DNA from: Chlorops oryzae
Lineage: Eukaryota > Arthropoda > Insecta > Diptera > Chloropidae
Length of the DNA stretch: 64,000 nt
Direction: 5' to 3'
Assembly (NCBI GenBank): GCA_020466095.1
Contig: CM035809.1
Coordinates: forward strand, 20,190,430-20,254,429
The notes under the pieces were generated by a model, which was not told the origin of the DNA, made no database searches, and was given only the letters and a program-made list of their open reading frames with translations. Every line of letters starts with the position of its first letter. Position 1 is the first letter of the stretch. Shown in pieces: positions 37,423 through 46,392 of the stretch. The position numbers and the translations under genes are program-made.

Positions 37423-38348
37423 ATATATATAGATATATATACGATTTGTGATTTAATGTTACTACTCGTTGGTCATGACCTTTATATTCTAATTAACAGG
37501 ATTTGGAACCCCAGTCCACTCGTTCTTCTTTATGCCAAATAAAGAAAAAAAAAAAAAGAAAAAAAATTAAATAAAAATAAAATTTCTATATGTATATGTA
37601 AATATATAAATTTTTAAATACTTACGTAATTCATCACAGAAGAAGGAAAGTGGTGTAATCGTATACATACCGTCTTTTGTTGATTTTTTTTTGCAGTGGC
37701 CATGGTTCCCAAGGCCTGTTGAGTAGAATATAATTCCTAATTTATATATCATTATATATGTATACTTACCAGCGTCTAAGAACAATGTGTTAATGTTAGT
37801 GCTATTCCTTTTGAACTACCCAACTCATGTAAATTCAGTCGATGCAATTTTCTCTACTTCTTTTGCCTCGCGGTAAATTTTTTTATTATGTTATTTTCAA
37901 CTAAAGCGAAACTACTTTCTAGCTAATAATTTCTCTTCATAAAAATGTGCCTTTAAATAAAAAAAAATAATGTAATTTGAAATTTAAAATCATGCGTGTC
38001 ACTTTGAAGGGATTCCAACGTCACCTGGAATCAAGGAAGGGAGGGTACAGTCAAGCAGACCAAAAATCCTATTGCTGCTTAAAAAGTTAGGGTCAGCCTA
38101 CAATTTATTCCTGCGATTCTCCACGGAATTTTCTCATATATATTCTTTTTCTGTGATCTACTAAACTCTGTCCGTGTGCAAAATAAATTTTTTCTGTGAT
38201 GGACGCCATAGTAAGCGTGTAAGGAATTACGTAATAAGAACCTCCCCGAGACTGAAGCGGCCGGCCGCGCACGGAAGCGTAATTCCTTAAGAGCTCGCGC
38301 AGAACTATTTTTAGCCCCTGAAACTATGCTAGACACGTGCCCGTAACA
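36240..38348 (+). repeat. Element B 5' LTR (2109 bp)
   Basis: TGTAGTGG...CCCGTAACA. It contains many long A tracts and, near its 3' end, an 11-bp inverted repeat (AAGGAATTACG 38221-38231, CGTAATTCCTT 38278-38288) enclosing a 12-bp GC palindrome (GCGGCCGGCCGC 38257-38268). No coding capacity. Compared with the 3' LTR it shows about half a dozen substitutions. Confidence 0.95.
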
Positions 38349-38353
38349 GAAAA

Positions 38354-38364
38354 TGGCGCCCAAC
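38354..38364 (+). promoter_or_regulatory. Primer-binding site, tRNA-Lys type (element B)
   Basis: TGGCGCCCAAC begins 5 nt after the LTR end. The first 11 nt match the tRNA-Lys-complementary site of element A, then the sequence departs (CGGATGGG instead of GTGGG), so complementarity to the same tRNA is shorter. Confidence 0.75.
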
Positions 38365-39104
38365 CGGATGGGCCTAAAGCTCAGAATTAACATCTTTCAA
38401 ATCCATTACCATCCGAATTAAATGTAGTAACATCTAAGGTTCAAAGTAGATTACAAAGAAAAAATATATATACACATACGTAAAGTAAAAAAAAAAAAAA
38501 AAAAAAAATATAATTGCAGATCAAATATTCTTGTTGGAATTACAATACTAGTTTAGTCGTTACTGGTTCTGTCCGCAAGAGTTTATATATAAAACAAAAA
38601 AAAAAACAAAAAATAAATAAATTTTGCCTCTATCTTAAAAATAGGAATTATTTAAAATTTGTCGGAAATGCAGTCTTATATTGGCTTGATGCTCTATAAA
38701 CTGACCACAAACTGATAGTAATTCCTTATCTACTAAAATGATGGAGATGTTCTTAATTCTGGACTTCAATTATTTAAGACATAGCTCTAAAATAGTTGAC
38801 CACTTCAGAATATCTCTACAGCAACTTTCCTTTTTTCATATTTCCATATATGTAGACTGGCCTTAACTATCATTAAATGATACGCATGATTTTAAAAAGT
38901 AAAATTACAAAAGTGAAAAATTATTGAAGTTTCGCTATTCAAAAAAAAAAAAAAAAAAACCCTTATTTATACAAAAAAAAAAAAAATTTTTTTGTTTTGA
39001 TTCTAAGTTCTCCTTGCCTCAACATTAATAAATACGTAGCAAAATATATTAATATTTTAATCAAATTTGGTGTGGTTAATCGTTCTTGAATTTCTGTAAC
39101 TAAA
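38365..39104 (+). other. Element B untranslated leader
   Basis: About 740 bp, AT-rich, with long A runs near 38484-38508 and 38940-38990. No ORF of note. Confidence 0.6.
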
Positions 39105-40658
39105 ATGTCGGTACATCGCAGTAATGAAAATATAGCCTTACAAAACGTGAACGCGTGCCTATTATGCAAAAAACACTTCGGCGAAAATGACGATGTGGCC
39201 TCAACCGTTTGTGGTCATCGGTTTCACCGGCTTTGTCTCATAAACTGTCTAAAACGTAGTCCGTCATGTCCGCAATGTAGAATCGCGTGCGATATTAAGA
39301 AGTTTGTCCAAATGCCGATCACTCGAGCGCAATCTCGTGCAGCAAATCAATCGCCGTCGCGTGACAATAATCAACCGGGTACGTCGCAAGGTTCCGTCAA
39401 TCCCACTGTACAAGCACCAACACATGCTCAAGAGCAACAAAAAAATTCTCAAGCGCAGGCGCAACCAACTGTAGCTCCAGACGACGAGCTTCGTATTCGA
39501 AATATTGTGTCAACCCTAATAGCCGAAAGAAATTCCTCCTTGTTCGAAAATTTTGAAAATCGTATAGGTCATATGGTAGAGCAGAGCATAGAGAGATCTT
39601 TAACTCAGGTGATTAGTCGCATGAATGTCGCAAACACATCTGAGGCACCACCACTTTTAGTTAACCACACGCCACCACATAATATCTCAAATCGTAATTG
39701 GGCTCAAGAATTGACAAATAATAGTCAATCTTCCCCACCCCACGTGGAAAGAGTACTTAGTTCATCGAGCTCGGTATCTCAATCAAGCAAAATTGTGCAC
39801 CTGATAGCAAGTTGGGACATAAAATTTGATGGATCACCTAAATTATCCGTAGATAACTTCATCTACCGAATAGAAACACAAGTAATCGATACGCTTGGAG
39901 GCAATTTCAACATCTTATGTGAGCATTTGCAGGGACTATTTCTAGGTGAAGCTAGGGATTGGTACTGGCGTTTCAGACGCACAACAAATCGAGTTACGTG
40001 GCCTGTATTGTGTCAAGCCCTGAGGGTAAATTTCGAAGAACATAGATCGGATACGGATATAAAAGAAGTTATGCGAGCTCGGAAACAGGGAAATTCAGAA
40101 TGTTTTGATGATTATAAAAATAGCATTCTCAAGCTTTCAGAAAGCCTTCATAATCCCATTAGCGAAACAGATCTAGTGGAACTGTTACAAAGGGGTTTAC
40201 GCCCAAGATTACGTCAGCAATTGCTTTACGTCCCCATTGGTTCAATGGCTGAGCTGCGCAGACTTTGCTTGCGAAACGAACATCTGTTAAGTGAAATTTC
40301 AAAGACAAATAACTTTAACCCAAACATAGCTGTAGGCGCCTCAAACCGATATGTACCCCGAAAACAAATTAACGAAGTTTCCAAAGAAGGAGAACCGGAT
40401 ATTCTTGATGATATCTTACCTGATGAGCTAGAAGTTTGCGAAATTCCCAAGCGTTCTGTGAATTTAAAATGCTGGAATTGTAGATTAGAAGGCCACCGGT
40501 ATCAAGATTGCGTAGGTGAGCGAACAATATTTTGCTATGGATGTGGCATACCTGGTATTTATAAACCGAATTGTGTATCCTGTAATCCGGGAAACTCGAG
40601 GGCGAGCGAAGATCTGAAAATCAGTCTTCGCAAAGACCAAACATCAAAGAAAGCATAA
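39105..40658 (+). CDS. gag: Element B Gag with N-terminal RING-H2 finger
   Basis: 517 aa, intact. Residues 18-58 form a RING-H2: C18-x2-C21-x14-C36-x-H38-x2-H41-x2-C44-x10-C55-x2-C58, the same spacing as in element A although the intervening residues differ. Residues ~60-125 are Gln/Ala/Ser-rich linker, then a coiled-coil-like helix (LRIRNIVSTLIAERNSSLFE). Residues ~240-415 are the Gag capsid-like region (FDGSPKLSVDNFIYRIETQV; LLQRGLRPRLRQQLLYVP). Near 456-469 is a CCHC knuckle (CWNCRLEGHRYQDC), and from 477 a CxxC-x9-CxxC pair. The last codons overlap the frameshift signal that gives Gag-Pol. The RING implies possible ubiquitin-ligase activity; not shown. Confidence 0.93.
   Translation: MSVHRSNENIALQNVNACLLCKKHFGENDDVASTVCGHRFHRLCLINCLKRSPSCPQCRIACDIKKFVQMPITRAQSRAANQSPSRDNNQPGTSQGSVNPTVQAPTHAQEQQKNSQAQAQPTVAPDDELRIRNIVSTLIAERNSSLFENFENRIGHMVEQSIERSLTQVISRMNVANTSEAPPLLVNHTPPHNISNRNWAQELTNNSQSSPPHVERVLSSSSSVSQSSKIVHLIASWDIKFDGSPKLSVDNFIYRIETQVIDTLGGNFNILCEHLQGLFLGEARDWYWRFRRTTNRVTWPVLCQALRVNFEEHRSDTDIKEVMRARKQGNSECFDDYKNSILKLSESLHNPISETDLVELLQRGLRPRLRQQLLYVPIGSMAELRRLCLRNEHLLSEISKTNNFNPNIAVGASNRYVPRKQINEVSKEGEPDILDDILPDELEVCEIPKRSVNLKCWNCRLEGHRYQDCVGERTIFCYGCGIPGIYKPNCVSCNPGNSRASEDLKISLRKDQTSKKA
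40589..40631 (+). promoter_or_regulatory. Programmed -1 frameshift signal, element B (G GGA AAC plus hairpin)
   Basis: GGGAAAC at 40589-40595 is phased G GGA AAC in the gag frame. After a 10-nt spacer (40596-40605), GCGAAGA-t-CTG (40606-40616) pairs with CAG-TCTTCGC (40622-40631): 10 bp with one bulged T and a 5-nt loop. The pol frame is -1 relative to gag and is open from 40586, just upstream of the heptamer (the preceding stop is at 40583), so slippage here gives Gag-Pol. Element A has the same layout and spacing. Confidence 0.85.
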
Positions 40659-43600
40659 CTTTTTCACTCTCGCAATCTCCAAAACGATTATTTAATATAA
40701 TACCCTATGAAGAACGACTTAAGAGGTATATTTTGCGCAGAGACCAAATTTTCAATGGAAATTCAGCTTTAAACAAAAGAAGTCCCAATAGATCATCCCT
40801 TCGTATAAAAACATTTTGGAAAAACGTCCGAGATCGTAAAAAGAATATCGGTAAATTTATTAATACAATACAACATAAATCAAATGACTTGCGTGCTTAC
40901 GCCGAAGTCGTTATAAGAGGATTTAGCCTATGCGGTTTATTAGACAGTGGCGCGGAGGTCTCATGTATTGGTTCTTCTTTTGCCAATGAAATAATAGCTG
41001 AAAATAATTTTAAGAAGTTATCGGCTCATATTAGTACCGCTGACGGGAAAAAGCAGGTTGTGTACGGTACAATAGAACTTCCGGTAATATTTAAAGATAA
41101 GACAAATCTAATAAATTTTTACGTCATTCCCAGTATTCAGCATAAACTAATTTTAGGAGTAGATTTTTGGAGCAAATTTAATGTGGCCCCAAATATTATA
41201 GCTTCATTAGATAGCGTCACTACGGATGAGACAGAATCAATTGATTTGAATTTAGAGCAAAAACAACAGTTGGAGAGAATAAAGAATCTTTTTCCCTCTT
41301 TCGAGAAAGAAGGGTTGGGTAGGACAAAATTGTTGCAATATGAAATCGAACTCGAACCCAACACACGCGCTATTAAGCAGCGATATTATCCAATATCGCC
41401 GGCTATAGAAAAGCTAGTCCATCAAGAAGTCGATGAAATGATAAAACTAGATGTCATTGAAGAAAGTCCTAATAGCCCTTGGTCTAGTCCCATAGTTTTG
41501 ATCAAAAAACCCAATAAAATGCGTTTATGTCTCGATTCAAGAAAAGTTAACAGCTTTACTATAAAGGATGCTTACCCTCTTCCACACCTAGAAGGAATCC
41601 TTAGCCGACTGCCTAAAGCTAACTTCATAACTTCGCTTGATTTACGACGCGCCTTTTGGCAAATCCCACTCGCCGAAAAGTCAAGAGATATAACCTGCTT
41701 CACAGTGCCAAATAGGCCATTATACCGTTATAAGGTTGTACCATTTGGCCTTTGTAATGCTCCGCAGGCTCTTTGTCGTCTAATGGATCGAGTCATACCC
41801 CCTAAACTAAAGGACGAAGTATTTGTTTACTTGGATGACCTTCTTATAGTCTCATCAGACTTTCAGCGGCATATGGCGGTATTAACCGAAGTTGCTTGTC
41901 ATCTAAGACGCGCAAACCTGACTATTAACGTGAAGAAGAGTAAATTTTGCATCCGTGAAGTAAAGTATCTAGGCTATATAGTAGGAAATGGTACATTGCA
42001 GGTTGATCCGGGAAAAATCTCTGCAATAACCGACTACCCAGCGCCCACTACCGTTAAGCAATTGAGGCGATTCCTAGGTATGGCAGGATGGTACAGGAGG
42101 TTTGTGAGTAATTATGCTGCCTTAACAACTCCATTAACAGATCTGCTCAAAAAAAGTAAAGGTTTTAAGTGGAACGAAGAGGCTCAAAAATCATTCGAAA
42201 TGTTGAAAGAAGCTCTCTCAAGTGCACCCGTATTAGCTAACCCCGATTACGCCAAACCCTTTATCATCCAATGCGATGCTAGCAAACTAGGTATCGGAGC
42301 CGTTTTGGCACAGGCGAATGATGAAGGCGTGGAGACCCCTATTGCATATTTTTCTCAAAAACTTAATCAAGCTCAGAGTAACTATAGTGTTACGGAACTG
42401 GAATGTCTAGCAGTTGTGCGTAGCTTAAAAAAGTTTCGAGCATATGTCGAGGGCCAAGAATTCAAGATAGTGACCGATCATGCTAGCTTAAAATGGCTCA
42501 TGAGTCAAAGTGATCTTTCAGGTAGACTGGCGCGATGGGCTCTGAAGCTGCAGGGTTTCAAATTTGGAATTGAGCACCGACGAGGCTCGCAAAACATTGT
42601 GCCTGACGCACTATCACGACAAAACTACCAAGAGGTGTGCGCTTTGGAACCGTTACCGTTAATTGACCTCAATTCAAATGCTTTTCATTCAACAGAGTAC
42701 ACAAAATTGATTAATCTAGTTAAAAATAATCAAAATCGTCTACCAGATCTACAGATAGTCGAGGACAAACTGTATAAAAGAACGGAACATTCTAATGGAG
42801 ATCCAAGTAGTGAATCTTTTACTTGGAAACTCTGGCTACCAGAAGAGCTTACACAAGAAACACTCAAGAATGCCCATGAGCCTCCTAATAGAAGTCATTG
42901 CGGTGTAGGTAAAACTCTTGATTTCCTTAAAAGATACTTTTATTGGCCCAATATGACTCTAAACGTAAAGGAATTCGTCAAAGGCTGTGACGTGTGTCAG
43001 AAAACCAAAGCGCCAAATGCTGTTCTTAGACCTCCTATGAAGTCACAATATACTGTGCAGAGACCCTTCCAGAAATTATACGTCGATTTCTTAGGACCAT
43101 ATCCCCGTTCTAAATCAGGCAATATCGGTATTCTAGTAGTATTGGACCACTTATCGAAATTTCCGTTTTTAAAAACTGTAAAAAAATTTACAACCCAAGT
43201 GGTCACCGATTTCCTTCGAGATACCGTATTTAGTCACTTCGGAACACCGGAAGTTATTATGAGCGATAACGGAAAACAATTTAGATCAGCTCAGTTCGAA
43301 GAATTCTTAAATAAAAGGGGAGTTAGGCACTTGCTTACCGCTGTATATAGTCCACAGGCCAACGCTAGCGAGAGACTAAACCGCTCAATAATTGCAGGCA
43401 TTAGAGCTTATATTTCGTCTGATCACACTGCATGGGACCAACACCTTACGGATATTGGGGAGGCGCTAAGAAATTCAGTTCACCAATCCATTGGATGTTC
43501 TCCATACTATGCTGCATTCGGGCAACACATGGTATCTCACGGAAGTGACTACCATTTACTTAGACAGCTTGAAGGGTTCGATGGGGAGTTTCTTAGCAGA

Positions 43601-43903
43601 TTCGATCGACTCAACATAATCCGACAGAAAATAAAGGAAAATATAGCAAATTCTTTCGAAAAGTCAGCTAATCGATACAATTTACGCAGCTCCTCAAGGT
43701 CATTCAATGTAGGTGATTATGTTTATCGACGCAACTTCGTGCTTAGTGACGCTACCAAAAGTTTTAATTCCAAACTAGCTCCTAAATTTGTAAAGTCTAA
43801 AGTTATAGGAATCCAAGGTAACTCCTTGTACAAATTACAAGACGAAGGCAGTAAACGAGTGGAAACATATCACCAAAAAGATATAAAGCCCCTAGATAAG
43901 TAG
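40592..43903 (+). CDS. pol: Element B Pol: protease, reverse transcriptase, RNase H, integrase
   Basis: Intact frame, expressed as a Gag-Pol extension; a free-standing start would have to be non-ATG (TTG at 40733), which I consider unlikely. Numbering from 40733: protease LLDSGAEVSC with D71; reverse transcriptase with YLDD at 366-369; RNase H starting IQCDASKLGIGAVLA near 515; integrase with an HHCC zinc site (AHEPPNRSHCG ... CDVC) and the D785, D845, E880 triad (second spacing D-x34-E). It ends ...YHQKDIKPLDK, 49 bp before the 3' LTR, with no chromodomain and no env. All catalytic residues are present, consistent with an autonomous element. Confidence 0.93.
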   Translation, partial: KLEGERRSENQSSQRPNIKESITFSLSQSPKRLFNIIPYEERLKRYILRRDQIFNGNSALNKRSPNRSSLRIKTFWKNVRDRKKNIGKFINTIQHKSNDLRAYAEVVIRGFSLCGLLDSGAEVSCIGSSFANEIIAENNFKKLSAHISTADGKKQVVYGTIELPVIFKDKTNLINFYVIPSIQHKLILGVDFWSKFNVAPNIIASLDSVTTDETESIDLNLEQKQQLERIKNLFPSFEKEGLGRTKLLQYEIELEPNTRAIKQRYYPISPAIEKLVHQEVDEMIKLDVIEESPNSPWSSPIVLIKKPNKMRLCLDSRKVNSFTIKDAYPLPHLEGILSRLPKANFITSLDLRRAFWQIPLAEKSRDITCFTVPNRPLYRYKVVPFGLCNAPQALCRLMDRVIPPKLKDEVFVYLDDLLIVSSDFQRHMAVLTEVACHLRRANLTINVKKSKFCIREVKYLGYIVGNGTLQVDPGKISAITDYPAPTTVKQLRRFLGMAGWYRRFVSNYAALTTPLTDLLKKSKGFKWNEEAQKSFEMLKEALSSAPVLANPDYAKPFIIQCDASKLGIGAVLAQANDEGVETPIAYFSQKLNQAQSNYSVTELECLAVVRSLKKFRAYVEGQEFKIVTDHASLKWLMSQSDLSGRLARWALKLQGFKFGIEHRRGSQNIVPDALSRQNYQEVCALEPLPLIDLNSNAFHSTEYTKLINLVKNNQNRLPDLQIVEDKLYKRTEHSNGDPSSESFTWKLWLPEELTQETLKNAHEPPNRSHCGVGKTLDFLKRYFYWPNMTLNVKEFVKGCDVCQKTKAPNAVLRPPMKSQYTVQRPFQKLYVDFLGPYPRSKSGNIGILVVLDHLSKFPFLKTVKKFTTQVVTDFLRDTVFSHFGTPEVIMSDNGKQFRSAQFEEFLNKRGVRHLLTAVYSPQANASERLNRSIIAGIRAYISSDHTAWDQHLTDIGEALRNSVHQSIGCSPYYAAFGQHMVSHGSDYHLLRQLEGFDGEFLSRFDRLNIIRQKIKENIANSFEKSANRYNLRSSSRSFNVGDYVYRRNFVLSDATKSFNSKLAPKFVKSKVIGIQGNSLYKLQDEGSKRVETYHQKDIKPLDK

Positions 43904-43952
43904 CTTAGGACTTCCTTTTTCAAGTTTGTCTACTGTGCAGACATACTTGTGC

Positions 43953-44809
43953 TGTAGTGGAAGTCGACCAAGCGTAGCGCCCTATTAAAATTAGAAAAAA
44001 AAAACAGGAGAAAAAAAAAACTAAGCTGTAACTCTCATGATCATCTCAATTCAGTTGGTTCGATCCTCAAGTGTTTACGAGCTAAAATCACATGAGCATA
44101 TCGCATTATCCGAAAAAAAAAAAAATTTATTTCTTATATTCTTCAAATGCGTAAGAACTGAAATCGCCTGATTTTACCGCAAGCCCTTTGCTATGCCTCT
44201 AAGTCAACCAAGTTCGAAAACAAGTTGCACTATTTGTTTTCGAACTAAACGCATAGAAAACCAGAGAAAAAAATTTTAAGCATGACTTCGGCGAAGGTTA
44301 CACCAATACGATGTTCTTGCGGAAAAATCAGTTTAGATTTGATCTTGATCGTGAGCAGTCCGCTCAAAGAAAAAAAAAACGTGATAAAAATATAAAGAAA
44401 AAAATAAAACTTAAACTGACTTATATTCAATCGAAAAATAAAAATTTACATAAAAAGAAACTAAAATTTGGTTAATGCTAACCACTCTAAAGTTCCCAGA
44501 TGAACTATGTTCGTGCCTAAAATTTGACTAGAGAAAAAAAAAAAAAAAACCCTTCTTATTAAACGTGAATATTTCCTAAACCTTAAAAAAAAAAAAAAAA
44601 AAAATGCCTTATAATCTCTTATGCGTGCGAATATAAAACGTGCAAAAAAAAAAAAAAATTATATAAAACATTTTCGAACATTGCGCAGTCAATTCGAACA
44701 GCTACAGTGTGCTGCTAGTTTCCGTTTTCCACTCAAAGCTCTTTAAAACAAACTCGAAAACTCAAATTAACGCGATGAAACTGAATTAAGCAAAGAACGA
44801 TCAACCAAA

Positions 44810-44844
<35 letters not shown>

Positions 44845-45100
44845 TAATAACAACCACTAACCGACACTCAAGCGAGACGGATACTGCCAACGAAAGGAAG
44901 ATTCACTTTGGAATCCCGCAAGAACTCGATTTTGTTGCGCAGTGTAATTTGCGAAGCATTTGAAAAAGCGGCAGAGGAATACCAGTTGGTGCGATAAGGG
45001 CCGTATAAAGCAGAAGGGAAAATGAAACTTGCCTCATTGATAAAAAGATAAGCCATATTTCAACTACACCTGTATACAAAAGTTTATTACTCTAGTCATT

Positions 45101-45147
<47 letters not shown>

Positions 45148-46059
45148 GATATATATACGATTTGTGATTTAATGTTACTACTCTTTGGTCATGACCTTTC
45201 TATTCTAATTAACAGGATTTGGAACCCCAGTCCACTCGTTCTTCTTTATGCCAAATAAAGAAAAAAGAAAAAAAAATTAAATAAAAATAAAATTTCTATA
45301 TGTATATGTAAATATATAAATTTTTAAATACTTACGTAATTCATCACAGAAGAAGGAAAGTGGTGTAATCGTATACATACCGTCTTTTGTTGATTTTTTT
45401 TTGCAGTGGCCATGGTTCCCAAGGCCTGTTGAGTGGAATATAATTCCTAATTTATATATCATTATATATGTATACTTACCAGCGTCTAAGAACAATGTGT
45501 TAATGTTAGTGCTATTCCTTTTGAACTACCCAACTCATGTAAATTCAGTCGATGCAATTTTCTCTACTTCTTTTGCCTCGCGGTAAATTTTTTTATTATG
45601 TTATTTTCAACTAAAGCGAAACTACTTTCTAGCTAATAATTTCTCTTCATAAAAATGTGCCTTTAAATAAAAAAAAAATAATGTAATTTGAAATTTAAAA
45701 TCATGCGTGTCACTTTGAAGGGATTCCAACGTCACCTGGAATCAAGGAAGGGAGGGTACAGTCAAGCAGACCAAAAATCATATTGCTGCTTAAAAAGTTA
45801 GGGTCAGCCTACAATTTATTCCTGCGATTCTCCACGGAATTTTCTCATGTATATTCTTTTTCTGTGATCTACTAAACTCTGTCCGTGTGCAAAATAAATT
45901 TTTTCTGTGATGGACGCCATAGTAAGCGTGTAAGGAATTACGTAATAAGAACCTCCCCGAGACTGAAGCGGCCGGCCGCGCACGGAAGCGTAATTCCTTA
46001 AGAGCTCGCGCAGAACTATTTTTAGCCCCTGAAACTATGCTAGACACGTGCCCGTAACA
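43953..46059 (+). repeat. Element B 3' LTR (2107 bp)
   Basis: Same sequence as 36240-38348 except for A-run lengths and a few substitutions (for example GAGTAGAATA/GAGTGGAATA and CAAAAATCCTA/CAAAAATCATA). The 49 bp between the pol stop and this LTR contain no polypurine tract. Confidence 0.95.
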
Positions 46060-46317
46060 AATTATATTTTCTTACAAAAACATACTCCTCTCCAATGAAG
46101 TCGAGCTGCCATGGCTATGAGAGAATTATACAAGAAAAGCAATCACTATCCTTAGTTCCTTCGAACGAACTGTAGAAATTTACAATTTGCTCGCTCCGTT
46201 GTGCATTTCTTGCAGTAAGTCGAAAAATTTTTCATAAATTTCCTCTTCAAATATTCATTTCTTTATCTTTAAATGCACTTTTATTTTATACTTCCCCATT
46301 TTCTTTATTGGTGGTTT

Positions 46318-46392
46318 CTACTTTCTTTTCGCTTCCTCCTTTCGTGGATGTCCTTTTGACTTTTTTGGTGGGGGAGTTGTGCGTACGCCGAA
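46318..46392 (-). CDS. Candidate 3'-terminal exon, unrecognised host gene
   Basis: On the minus strand a good acceptor (CGCTTCTTTTCCAG) precedes 24 open codons and a TAG: FGVRTTPPPKKSKGHPRKEE... ending in AKRK. The strongly basic tail, GC content above its surroundings and pyrimidine-rich acceptor favour coding. Upstream exons should lie at higher coordinates; an open basic stretch on the same strand at 47557-47291 (MPRRFFRPKSKVKVEKRNS) is a possible partner but I cannot join them. Family not recognised. Confidence 0.35.
   Translation of the reverse strand, partial: FGVRTTPPPKKSKGHPRKEEAKRK

Larger units (their letters stand above)
36240..46059 (+). mobile_element. Element B: complete Ty3/gypsy-type LTR retrotransposon, RING-Gag group
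   Basis: 9.8 kb, flanked by the 4-bp duplication AATT (36236-36239, 46060-46063). Order: LTR 36240-38348, primer site 38354, gag 39105-40658, pol in -1 frame to 43903, LTR 43953-46059. There is no env. Both reading frames are open and the LTRs differ by only a handful of substitutions plus poly-A length changes, so it is young and may be active. The ~2.1-kb LTRs and tRNA-Lys-type primer site recall Ulysses/Osvaldo-type fly elements (inference from memory). Confidence 0.95.
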
